From: Phoma sp. XZ068
Taxonomy: Eukaryota; Ascomycota; Dothideomycetes; Pleosporales; Didymellaceae
Direction of reading: 5' to 3'
Length of the DNA stretch: 64,000 nt
Assembly: GCA_004835665.1 (NCBI GenBank)
Contig: RBKR01000013.1
Coordinates: forward strand, 186,001 to 250,000
The notes below the pieces were generated by a model that was not told where the DNA came from, did not search any database, and saw nothing but the letters and a program-made list of their open reading frames with translations. The position numbers and the translations under genes were made by a program. Shown piece by piece: positions 11,012 through 22,055 of the stretch. Within the stretch, counting starts at the first letter, position 1, and the number at the start of each line of letters is the position of its first letter.

Positions 11012-13167
11012 CTGTAGGGTAATGTACGTGACTGGGTTGGAGAGACGGGATGCATTTTCTTCAGGCGTCTTGGGAGATATACCACTTGCTCTTTCGTACT
11101 TGTTTTCATCTGGCGAAGTACATACGATACGCCATAACATACACATATTCTTCTACACCTCAGCACGCGAAATACTCACAGGTCTAGACCTACACTGGTA
11201 GGCACTACCTTACCACTCACTCACCGACACAACCACTTCGCAACAGTGAGACCACTACCAGAAACACCGCGTCCAACCAGTCTTGCTAGCTTCACTTCTT
11301 CACAAACCTGTGTTTCACAAGCCCATGTGTCGAATTCTCATTCCCAGTTGCACCTTTGTGGGCGTCGTCTCGCTACATAGCGGTTCACCGGTGAGCCCAA
11401 CGCACGGGGATCCACCCGCCGGCTGCAGCTAGGATTGGCGAGTGCGGCATCTTTGGGGAGTGGAGTCGCTACTTCAACCGGGCTGGTGCGAGTGGTTGGT
11501 GTAGATGCAGCCACACGTGGCAGACTGGGCTCGAGCAAGGCCGTGGACATCAAGAAGCGGCCGTGGAAGATGGGGGATGGCAAATATAGACCGCCAGCCC
11601 TGTGAATCGCAAATATAGAAAGCCCTGTGTTACACTGCGAACGTGAGGAGGCGACCACGGCCGTGGAGCGTCCTGAGCGGCGTGGAGAAAAAGGGTCCAG
11701 CTCGTCCAGCACGGGGTTTTGGCAATGACATGGAATTTGTAGGGCGAGCGGTGGCCTATGAGGGTGCGTGGTCGAGGGTCAAACGTGGCAAGGCCGGGTC
11801 GTTGGGCTGCATGGCGCCTCCCGTTCGAGGCTCTTTCGGCATGCATGCATCTGAGTTGGGCTCTGCGGCGGCAAGCGCAGGCACTGTGGAGCCAGGACAC
11901 AGCAATTGCAGCGCACCACGTAGCTCGTCAATGGTGAGAGTCATAGTTCTGAATGTGTAGCGTGTTTTGTATTTGCTGTGGGAGCGAGCGGGCGCCGGTC
12001 AGAGGCAATAAATAAAGAGAGAATTGGGCAGGCAGGCGCAGGTAGACTGACTATTCACTTGCACCTGCATATCCTCGTAGCCGTCATTGTTGTCCAAATC
12101 AATCGACGAAGCCCACCGCCAGCCCCATCTGCACGTAGCCACTCACCAGCTGCAGCAGTACACATGTCCGAACCAGCCCAAGAAACTGCACATTTCTATC
12201 TGATTCGGAGAGTTCGGCGCAGGCCTTGAACAAGTCTTTACGCTTAGCAGCAGACACATCAATTCAATCCATCAATTCAATCCATCAATTCAATCCATCA
12301 ATTCAATCCATCAATTCAATCCATCAATTCAATCGACATTCTTCACAACACCAGGCCAACGGCGGCCATAACAAGTCCAGCACCTCCAACACCCACGCCG
12401 ATCCTGCAGCTTCTTCTGTGCGACCGTCTCTGCAGCGCTCCAGCAGCCTGACACCTGCCACACCAGACGGTCAGACGTCGCGCCCAAACGTCATCTGTGT
12501 GCCGGCAGCGCACCCACCATTTGCTGGCGCGCATCCTGGTGTCGCATCGCACGCATCGCCTGCATCGCCTCGCTTGCGGTCTTATCGATTGCCTCTGCCC
12601 AGGTTGTCCCTCTTCTTGCATCCTCACCCGCCATCCATCCCGCCTGCGGTTAGCACAGCAATCAAACCTCCGCACATCAGCGCCAGACTGCGGCAAGGGA
12701 CCAGCACCTGCCCAGCAGCCCCCAGCCCAGCACCTGCCCGAGTCGGAGTGCTGCGACAATCTGTCCTGCGAACCAGCCCTACCATTCGGCCTCACGCCCC
12801 TTGCTGGACTCGAATCTCCCCTGGTGCCCGTCTACCCATTGCCTCTAGTGCCTGGCCCCGTCTACATATAGCGGACATATTACCTTTGCCCGTCCACATA
12901 GTACCTGTTTACGCCAGGGACCAGCTGTTTACACGCTACCGCTCCAGCGACCTCCACCTCCTGCGATTGGCGAGTCGACCGGTCAGCCACCCCACCACGA
13001 CGCATCGTCAGCCGCCCAACCAGGCGCACCCAGGCGCAACCAAGCCAGGAGCCCTTCCTGCTTCCGTGATAACTGCCCTCGCCCGCCCTCTCCGGTATCC
13101 GCACTCGGCCTGTCTCTCTGGTAGAACGGGCTAGAGTACGGTATACCTCGACGCACACATCAGCCTC
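11012..13167. other. 2.2-kb stretch without a firm gene; leader of the downstream ULD gene
   Basis: The 3' flank of the exchanger and the upstream region of the ULD gene. Minus-strand frames at 11338-11712 and 11756-11944 (MTLTIDELRGALQLL...) are stop-free but lack recognisable motifs or clean splice sites. A plus frame at 12226-13134 is Ser/Pro-rich, contains a 13-bp repeat translated as low complexity, and more likely reflects an open leader than a gene. Possible 5' UTR introns were not resolved. Confidence 0.4.
12259..12335. repeat. 13-bp tandem repeat, about 6 copies
   Basis: Unit TCAATTCAATCCA repeated head to tail almost perfectly, the last copy truncated. It lies about 0.85 kb upstream of the ULD gene start, probably in its promoter or leader. 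Confidence 0.95.
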
Positions 13168-15824
13168 ATGCCGTTAGTCATCGCCCTTCCACAGTCAAGC
13201 CGCCCCTCTGCTGCTGCCATGCCCTCCCACACCTCTCCCCGTCCGCCCCCAGCGCGTTCTGCTGCCTCTTCACGCCGGTCGGTCTCGCGCCGCTCCGTCC
13301 GCAGCAGGACCTCCCAGTCCACCCGCACCTCTGCCACCCGCTCGACTGCCCCCTCGAGCGTCTCTGTTTCTCCCGCGCGCACCAAGACCGCTCCGCAACG
13401 CGACACTAACATTACCATCAGACAAGGTCGCGGCCACAAGGGCATCGATATCCGAGTCGACAACCACACGGGCAACTACGCCGAAAGCTACAGCGACGAA
13501 ACCGAAGAGGAGCTGTCCGACGAGCGCTTCCACAGCGAGGACGAGGAAGACTACACCTCCGAGGACGACGAGGAGACCAGCTGGGACCTGATCGAGGACG
13601 AGCACGACGAGATCCAGCCGTCCGACTCGGCCTCGCGCCCCCACCACGCCCGCAGTCGCCAGCAGTCGCACCACCGCGGCGCACCGCCAGCACCTCCCGT
13701 GCCCTCTGCGCCCACTGCGCCCGTTGCGACCCGCCCTCGTCGCCAGTCGCGCCGTGCTACTTCCCGTCACGCCGTTGCCGCCCCCGACCCGCACTCGGCC
13801 CAGCACAGCAGGAGCCGCAGCAGGGGCCCCGAGCTGGCCGCACGTGAACGTCGACCTCGCCGCCACCGTCGCCCGTCTGCCCACCAGCAGCCGGACAGCT
13901 TGGGCGAAGAGGACACCGGCGACGACTATCCCTACCCCGGCGCACCTCCACCCCACGCCGCGCCCCCTGGCCACCCCAGCGCGCAGTGGTCGCACGTTCA
14001 GCCCGCTCACGGCTATGCACCCAGCACGATGTCGCACCACGACCCCTACTTCTACCACCAAGGTAGTGCAGCCTCGCCTGCTGGCCAGCTAGTTGGCCCC
14101 GGCTACCATGCCGGCTTCGATCCCCACCGCCAGAATGGCTTCAGTCCGCAACAGCCGAACCCATTTGCGGCAGGGCCTGACTACTTTACTGGCGCTCCCA
14201 ACGCTCGTGCAGGCAACCCCAACCGTCGCTCAATGGGCGGACCGCCCTCCGCGCCATCTGATGCCATGATGCCTTACGGGCATGCGCCTATGGGCGGCCA
14301 TCCAGGCTACCCACAAGGCTACCCGTATCCCGGGTATCCAATGCCACCAATGGGCTACCCTCCATTCCAGCAGCATCATTCCCCTCCCCCTGAAGACCGA
14401 CCACGTCGATCTAAGCGAGGTACACCGCGACCGCAATCTTCTCATTATGATTATTCTGACGAAGATCATCACCAAGATCACCGACCGCCCCCTCCTCCAC
14501 CGCCCCCACCCATGTCTGTCGCCGTCGTCCCTCCACTGCCGCCCCCGCCGCCGCCGCCGCCCCCGCCAGACACAGCAAAGGAGGATGCTATGATGAAGAG
14601 GCTGAACGATCTTCTGCTCGGTAAAGCTGAAGAGGAGGCCAGGAAGGAAGCAGAAGCTAGGAAAGCTGCAGAGCTGGCGAAGTTCGACCGTCTTGAGAGC
14701 CTGCTCATCGCGCAGCAAGAAGCTCAAATCGCAAAGGACAAGGCGAAGCAGCAGGCGGCTCTTGACGCCGCAAAGGCAGCTGTCGAGGCCAAGAAGAAGG
14801 GCGACGAGGACAAGCTCGCTAACCTCGAGAAGCTCATCTTGGCTCAGAAGGATGAGCAGCTCAAGCGCGAGGCTGCAGCAGATGCAGCTCGCAAGGCCGC
14901 GGCGGATGCAGCCGATGCTGAAGCTAAGAAGACTGCCGAAGAGAAGAAGGCTGCAGCTGAAGCCGCTAAGCTCCTGCTCGAGGCAGCGACGAAAGCTCGC
15001 GAGGAGGCCGAGAAGGAGGCAGCCAAGAAGGCTGAAGAGACCAAGGCCGCTCACGAGAAGGCCCTTGCCGAGGCCAAGGCTGCTGCAGACGAGCTTGAGA
15101 AGGCAAAGAAAGCTGCCGAGGAAGAGGCGGCCAAGCTCAAGCCCTCTGATGCGCCAAAGGCGCCTATCAAGTTCAAGGACGCTGTTGGCCGCAAGTTCAG
15201 CTTCCCGTGGAACCTGTGCAAAACATGGAAGGTATGTTACTGCAAAATGTTTAGTTTGACTGCCGCTAACAGCTACAGGGTATGGAGGAGCTTATCAAGC
15301 AGGCCTTCCTGCACGTCGACATCATCGGCCCTCACGTCCACCAGGGCCACTATGACCTTGTTGGCCCTGACGGCGAGATCATCTTGCCTCAGGTCTGGGA
15401 AACAATGATCCAGCCCGACTGGGCCATCACCATGCACATGTGGCCCATGCCCGAGCCACCCAAGGAGGAGCCTGCACCACCACCGCCGCCGCCAGATGCC
15501 CAGCACTTCTTGGCCACGCATCCACACGCTGGGATGCAACGCCCGAAGGGGAAGTCAAAGAGCAGTAAGCACAAGACCTCCAAGGTCCTCCCTGACCCGA
15601 TGGTTGTGAACGTTCCACCCCCTCCCGGCATGGGCGGCCCACCCCCACCACCTCCTATTGTTCCAGGTGGTCTTCCAGCGGGGGTTGAAATCCTACCTGG
15701 GCCATCTAGCAACGGATCCTCGCACAAGCCCAAGAAGAAGGCCGCGCACGGCGGCTTCTTTGCATGGGCCGCCGGTGGCAACGCGCGCTCTGGGTCTGTC
15801 AAGAAGAGCAGCAAGAAAGCGTGA
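13168..15824 (+). CDS. Poly-proline / coiled-coil / ubiquitin-like-domain (ULD) protein
   Basis: Two exons, 13168-15231 and 15279-15824, encode 869 aa; the intron GTATGT...GCTACAG joins LCKTWK to GMEELIKQAF in frame. Order of parts: basic Ser/Arg-rich N-terminus (1-70), acidic block near 110-150, Arg/His/Pro-rich region, Gly/Pro/Tyr-rich segment with PGYPQGYPYPGYPMPPMG, poly-proline runs (about 440-467), an Ala/Glu/Lys-rich predicted helix of nearly 200 residues (about 471-664), then a fungal ubiquitin-like domain from KFKDAVGRKFSFPW through VWETMIQPDWAITMHMWPMP. The tail is again Pro-rich and ends basic. The ULD is common in fungal proteins of unknown function. An alternative start at 13219 (Met18) sits in good context. 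Role is unknown; a scaffold is a guess. Confidence 0.88.
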
Positions 15825-18800
15825 ATCCTTGCGTGGCAGCAACGCGTCGAGGATGCCTCGCACTTGCCGTCATGATTGCCGCGACTTTGTCTTTTAGCGT
15901 GTTGCTGACCGATGTTGCAGTGCTTGCCTTGCAGTGGAATGAGTGCGAACGGGACCGAGCCGGGAACGAAAACACGCGCATCGTGAGGTACAGGTGGATG
16001 AACTACCGGTGACGATTCGATGCTGTTCGCAGCTTTGGGTTGGCGTCGGTTGGCATCCTACTGTGCTTTCTACGATGCGCATGTCTGTTCTGGTGATGTT
16101 CAACTAGCCTCGTACCACAGCAAGTCAGTTCTGTGACCCGGTCAGTAACTGCTCCTCGCCTCAAATCATCTTCAGCGTTGTTTGCCACAGGGCTGGGTTG
16201 CTCGCATCATCTCATTTACCCGTCCTCTTTTTCCTTTGCTTTAATCTTCCCTTTTTTCTTCTCTTTCTCATTCAACAAGCATCCTTATCATCTTACCCAT
16301 ATACCCTTACAGCCTTTTGAGAAAGTATACGATACGGACACGGATACGATACGGATACGATATATTTTGGGGCTTCTCTCTCCAGCACTGCGTGAGGGAA
16401 TAAGACGAGGGAAAAGTTGGATTTTTATTATCTTACCATACCATACCATTTTGTCACGGCACTTGCAGCTTGCTTGCTTGCTTGCTTGCTTGCTCGCTTG
16501 CTCGCTTGCTCGCTTGCTGGCCGTTTGAGCGCTTTCTTTGGTTGAGCGTTCGTTGTTGGCGAGGCCAGTGGATTACCCCATTTTTTTGTGTGTGGTTTTT
16601 GTTTGTTTTGTATGGCGTTTAGCGACGGGGCCTTTTTTCTTTTCTTTTATAACGGTTATGAGAGATGAGAGATGAGATATGGTGTGATGAGAGATGAGAG
16701 ATGGCTAATGAGGGAGGTTTTTTGTTGTGCGGATGCGATTGTAGTGGTTGTGGTTGTGGGTGTGGTTGTAGTTGTTAATTGTGAGAGTTTAGCTTCTAGC
16801 ATTATTACCCAAGATTTCTGTTTGGTTTAAATGTTTGATTTGACTGATTTGATTGTTACTATGCTACGAGTGATTCTTGTGATTGTTTGGTGACGCTGTG
16901 TGTTTGTGCGCGTTGGCGCGTTGTAAGTGTGTGTAGAGATGGTTTGATAAACAACCCAACCCAAGCCCTAGCTGTACTTTGGTCAGATTAGACGTATGTA
17001 GTCTTTCTTTTGGTTCCTGGTTCCAGTTCTACGTTGAGTTTCTAAGACTTTACACTGATTCGTCCTGTCTTGTGTTTACTCACTGTAGAAAAATCAGACA
17101 GCGACATGAAGAGTAGGGCAGAGCAGGTGCTTCAGCATTACTAGTCTATCAATACCGACAAGTAACCTCAACATGTGGCTGGATGTAGGGATTGTCTAGC
17201 GGGCATGCCCGATACTGCTTACTGGCTCTACGTATACGAGGTACGAGTAGGTACGAGTAGGCACCTTGGTAGCACGTGAGGATCTACTCAGGGTACACGA
17301 AAAGGCTCTCAAATTAGATAGTATAGTAGACACACGATGGGAGGAAGCTGGGAACCAGGTAGTTAATAACTATACGTTATCTAATCTCCGAGTATAGTAT
17401 GATTTACTATTTTGTTGTTGTGCTTGGTTACACTGCTCTTTGCGGACGATAGCTTCTACTAGTTGTTTTGGGATTATGTTTGCGTGCGTGTGTTGTAGAT
17501 GGTCTGTAGTAGGTTGAGATAATCGCATTGTAGGTGGAATACTTGTAGGCGCTGTGTGCTGTGTATAATATAGCAAGTGTGCGGAATCTGTTCACATGGA
17601 TGGTAGATGCGTGGAGCGGATGGGGTGGCTTGATGCTGTGTGTTTTGATCTTCTACTATATATATTACGATTCTTGTTGGAATCAAGTGGCGCCTCAAAG
17701 GAGAATAGCAAAATCTCTTTGTAGCGTAAGCAAGACGTAAAATCTGCTTGTTTAGAGGAACAGCCAATGCCTACCTACTTATTACTACGGATTCTAGTAA
17801 AGTAGGATTTTAAAAGTTTTTGTGCTTTGTAATCTTGGCCTTATTGTAGTTTCAAAGGACTAGGACGTGGTGGAGGAGTAGAGTAGTGAATTAGTAAAAT
17901 TTGGTAATTCTGGAGCTTAGTATTTTAGAAAAACTAGAACCTTTGTATATATACCGGGGTTTCTAACCTCTAATTTTAAGACACATGGTTTTAGGATGGT
18001 GATAGGAGGGGTTGTGGATGCATGTCCGGAAGGGGGTCGTGCTGTAGGCTAAATACTTGGAGAATAAGTGTAAATATAACATGTTGTAGTAGAGGCCTAG
18101 CGTACATTGTTCTGCTGCGGCGTAGGTATTCTATGTTGCTAACTAGATATAGTAATTTGGTCTGTTGGTATTTTGTAGGTATTTGTTTGTTCATTCAATC
18201 ATTCACTCATTTCTTTATTGGAAGAAACGAGCTCCTTTGTCATCCAATCAAAAGAAGCGACCCTCCTTCCAGCTTGTCCGTTATGCTTTGTGCTCTGCTC
18301 TAACTTACCATAGCAGTCTGGGCATGAGCACGAGGAACGGCAGCAGGGAAGCAACTCTCGTCGCCATGCCTCGTCAGGCTCAGGGGCGAATACACCGACA
18401 TTGACTTGGGTCAGCCAAGCGTTCGAGGCGAGTGCATCTGCCGCGTTGGCGATCGGCGGTGAAGATGTGCCAACTCAAACTCTAATGTGGATGTACTCGA
18501 AACTCAGCTACGCGGCCAACCTCCCCGTTTGATACAATATCAACTTGACCACGATTCATGTCTGAACCTTCAGCACCCCGCACATGAGTTCAAACAACGT
18601 TGCACCGTTGGTAAGGCGCAATATGGAAGGGTGCGGTGAACGGGATGCGAGGGCGGGAGGAAAGGTCCGATTAAATTTTCGGTGCTTCGCGGCGCCTCAC
18701 TCTGGGATGGATTTGCACTCGGTGCTTCTCCTAATCGCCAGCAAAAGGGGCTTTGGGCAGCACTCGTACCTGTGCACCAATCCGAAGTCGCCGTCGTCAG

Positions 18801-19299
18801 CACCTTGTCTGCACCTCTTTCCACGCACCTCGTTACCCTTAATCGAACTGATGTTGAGAAAAGAGTTGTCGAAGGAGTTGCCCGAAATAGCATGCCGTTC
18901 CTAGCGCAGATCACAAACGAGGGTCTCCCTGCGGTCGCAGGCGATTTCCCCAGCTCCGCCGTCCACAAGCCGTTAGCTGGTGGATCAGCTAACGTCATGC
19001 TAGCACGATCATCCAACATGTTTTTCCGACACGTTGGGCTTTGCGCGCGTGCGCGGTAATTAAGGTAATCACGCTTGCGCACCGTCCAAAGCCGTCACTA
19101 TGCTTAACCAGAGTTTTTCTCCACCGCGGACGAAGACTCCACAGACTCGCTCCTGCTGTGCAACGGCAGCTACGCTGCAATCGACGCGTGTGGTGTGATA
19201 ACGGCTGTACCTGCTTGAAGAAGTGGGACTCGACTGGCGTGTGTTGGTGGGTGATGGGTCGCTGTGCAAGGACTCAACGAATAAAAGGAGGATCACGCT
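15825..19299. other. 3.5-kb gene-poor region with simple repeats and AT-rich core
   Basis: No convincing gene. Holds a GATACG-type repeat near 16327-16365, a GCTT/GCTC repeat, GAGATGA repeats near 16661-16702, G/T-rich sequence to about 17000, and an AT-rich stretch of about 17280-18240 rich in TAG/GTA triplets that looks like a decayed repeat. Overlapping frames on both strands at 18570-19082 show no family motif. From about 18400 the sequence returns to ordinary composition ahead of the DUF7703 gene. Confidence 0.5.
16468..16518. repeat. Tetranucleotide repeat (GCTT/GCTC)n
   Basis: About 12 units of GCTT with later units alternating GCTC and GCTT. It lies in the 3' flank of the ULD gene. 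Confidence 0.9.
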
Positions 19300-20698
19300 A
19301 TGGCTTCGCTATCCTTGAGTGCGATTCCAAGTCCGACGGTTTCTTCGCTCCCTGAGGAGTCAACACCAGTTCAAGGTGCTCTGCTGTCGGCAGGCGCTGG
19401 TATCACCGGAGGTTGGTAGTGTGTATCTGTGTTGGACGACCATTAACGATGTGCAGGCTACACGGGTGATTCGCTCAGTCTCAAAATCATCATTTCCGTG
19501 CTCATCGGCTTGTCGTTGTACAATGCTGTCGAGCTCATCATTCTGGTCCTCGTCACCTTCCAGCGTTATCATGGGTTATATTTTTGGAGCCTGTTAGTCG
19601 CAGGCTTTGGTGTGCTGCCGTATTCTCTCGGCTTCTTGATCAAGTTCTTCCAGTTGCTGGATCCAAATCAAGATCCTGGGTATGTTGCTGTCGTGCTTCT
19701 CACTATTGGGTGGTGGACGATGGTCTCAGGTATGTCCGTTAGTCTATGAGGTAGATGATTGCTCACACCATGTAGGCCAGTCGGTGGTACTGTGGTCACG
19801 TCTGCATTTGCTCACGAACTCTCGCCGAGTCCTGCGTTGGACCCTGTACATGATTATCATCAACGGCGTCCTGCTCCACTCAATAACCACAGTGCTCACG
19901 TTCGCCTCGAACTCGAATGACCTTACTCCAACCGTCCTACAGCGATTTGTCAACGGCTACTCCATAATGGAGAAGATCCAGATGGTCGGCTTCTTTGTGC
20001 AGGAGCTCATACTCTCGGTCATCTACATCCGCGAGACGATCCGCCTTCTCCATCTCGGCCAATCGGTCCAAGACGACGTAACATCCTTCGACGACGGCAC
20101 CGGGCAACTCAAAAACGCCAGCGTGCGCAAAACCATGTACCAAATCCTCGCCATCAACGTCATAATCATCATGATGGACGTCGCTCTCCTCGGCGTCGAA
20201 TTCGCAAACCTCTACCTCATCGAAACCACCCTCAAAGGCGCCGTCTACTCCATCAAACTCAAGCTCGAATTTGCCGTGCTGGGCAAACTCGTCCAAATCG
20301 TAAAGACCCGCGGGAGTTCAGACAACAGCCCCCGCAACGCCACCGGCTCCGACCGCCGCGGCATCTCCTCCGGCTTCACCCTCGAGGAAATGAAAAGCAC
20401 AGATACGAGCCCCGCTACGAGTAACGGCTCGACGACCGGCCGCTCCGTCACCAATCCGCAAGGCAATCTGAGTCTGACGAGCGCGAATGGGCATCACCTC
20501 CCCGACTTTGTGGATCCGAGGCAGTTCTATGGCGACTTTACGCACGCGAGGGCCGATGTGCTGTGGCGAGATGGCAAGGCGATTGGGTGGGAGAATACGA
20601 CAGAGGAGGAGAGGGAGCGGTGGCGGAGGAGGAGCAGGGTGGGGAAGCCGAGGGGGAGCTGGATCGATGAAGAGATGGATAAGCATAATATTGGGTGA
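19300..20698 (+). CDS. DUF7703-type integral membrane protein
   Basis: Three exons, 19300-19411, 19457-19729 and 19776-20698, encode 435 aa. Intron 1 is GTTGGT...GTGCAG and intron 2 GTATGT...TGTAG; both rejoin the frame at Gly codons. The spliced protein has a short polar N-terminus, then about seven hydrophobic segments, including IIISVLIGLSLYNAVELIIL, YFWSLLVAGFGVLPYSLGFL, a Trp-rich segment IGWWTMVSGQSVVLWSRLHL, MIIINGVLLHSITTVL, and IQMVGFFVQELILSVIYI. The pattern and the FQRYHGLYFWSLL motif match the fungal DUF7703 family. The C-terminal ~130 residues are polar and likely cytosolic, ending with a charged ERERWRRRSR stretch. The topology resembles a seven-helix receptor, but no ligand or signalling role is established. 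Confidence 0.87.
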
Positions 20699-22055
20699 AG
20701 GGAATTGTGATGCGCGCACGGAATGCTCACGTACACGCCTTTTACGACAATCTTGACGTTGACGACAACGCGGTTCGTATGAGATTCGATCGCCACGATA
20801 CATGGATATCAGGTCCATGTCGATTGCCAGCATCGATTCCTCGATTTACCGCCGCGATTCAGGAGTTCGAATACCGCGTTATGGGAACGGTGGTTTGGCA
20901 GTAGATCAAGCAATACCCACCCGTTTTCGCCCGAGAGGAGAATGGACACGAATAGCCGTATCTGGACATTCTCACACAGCACCCAGACCGCTCGGTCATT
21001 ATCCTGACGGCATGGGTGCCATAGACCGTCGACCGGATACCTCCAAAGACTGCGGAATAGTCTTCAGTCTTGCCGCTCTTGTGGGAATACATCTTTCACC
21101 AGAGATCCTAAACCTAGAGGCCACTACAGAAGGCTAGAGGATTATATGGCGAATAGTGGCATGAAGGGGTCGAGAAGTTAAGAACCGGCCGAGAGGACTC
21201 AAGCCGTTCTGTGAGGACGCTGGAGGGCAGAAGGTGTTTGAGGAAGTGGTGTTTGATATGGAGAAGAAGTGAAAGAGGAGGGTATGAGATAGATGTTAGA
21301 GGAATTCAGATATGCCGTGTTGTTGTAGACCCAACTATCCTTGATACATCGTTCACTTTCGGTATGCGTCTGTTGCGAAGTGGAGTGAGCTTGGGAAAGT
21401 CGATTGAGTGCGAGATGACTTGTGTTAAGCTAGCCCGCATTTGAGATTCAAGGTCCACGGAACCAAGACTCTATGCCATTTCAGCTTCACCGTTGGGCAT
21501 TCTACCTTCGTCCACACCCGGAGCATCTCCTTCTTTGCGACTCCGAGTGTCTTGCTTAAGCCTTTGTAACGCACGACTTCTATAGTACGAGGTACAAGAA
21601 TATAGAGCCGCGCTTCTCAGACTTATAGAACTAATACACAGTATAAAACCCACTTGTCGACTTTGCGTAGTATATTAACAGCAAGCCGATCGAGTAGGAC
21701 GTAGTCTTGTAGTTTAATCCTATGTATGTACTACCTACCGTGTAGGGGTGATCTACCTAATACTGTATGCTCGGCTGTCTACTCGTTGGTATGGTCTGAG
21801 CCACTTCCCTGGGGATCCGTTGATTCAGATCAATTCGTAGGTTCGCGTGAACTACACGCAGGATGGGGGCGGGGGCATAGTGAGTGTTGAGGAGTTTGGG
21901 AAGATTACGGGGAATGCGGCTTGTGGGTGGCAGGGGAGCTTGTGTGGGGTGTGGTCTCGTGACTGTGGGTGATGGCTTCTCCCAGTTGGTCGTGTAGTTG
22001 TTATTAATGCGAGGAAGATGGCTGGTAGGGTCGTGGTCGTTATACCAGTATTCGG
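20699..22055. other. 1.36-kb intergenic region, no gene seen
   Basis: Only short frames without motifs. Around 21600-21790 the sequence becomes AT-rich with many TAG/CTA triplets, like the decayed stretches elsewhere in the window. Confidence 0.5.

Noticed and set aside
11338..11944. Possible small minus-strand gene (MTLTIDELRGALQLL... and a downstream frame)
   Set aside because: No recognisable motif and no consistent splice sites joining the frames.
12800..12830. Weak tRNA B-box-like sequence (GATTCGAGTCC on minus strand)
   Set aside because: No matching A-box or cloverleaf partners seen nearby.
12226..13134. 302-codon ORF upstream of the ULD gene
   Set aside because: No domain, low complexity driven by the 13-bp repeat, and location in the probable leader; kept only as a note.
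14230..15054. 274-codon hydrophobic minus-strand ORF
   Set aside because: Antisense of the Ala/Glu/Lys helix and poly-Pro region; the apparent hydrophobicity is a mirror of GCN/GAG codons.
18570..19082. 170-codon minus ORF and overlapping plus ORF
   Set aside because: Both strands open over the same bases, no motif on either; likely chance.
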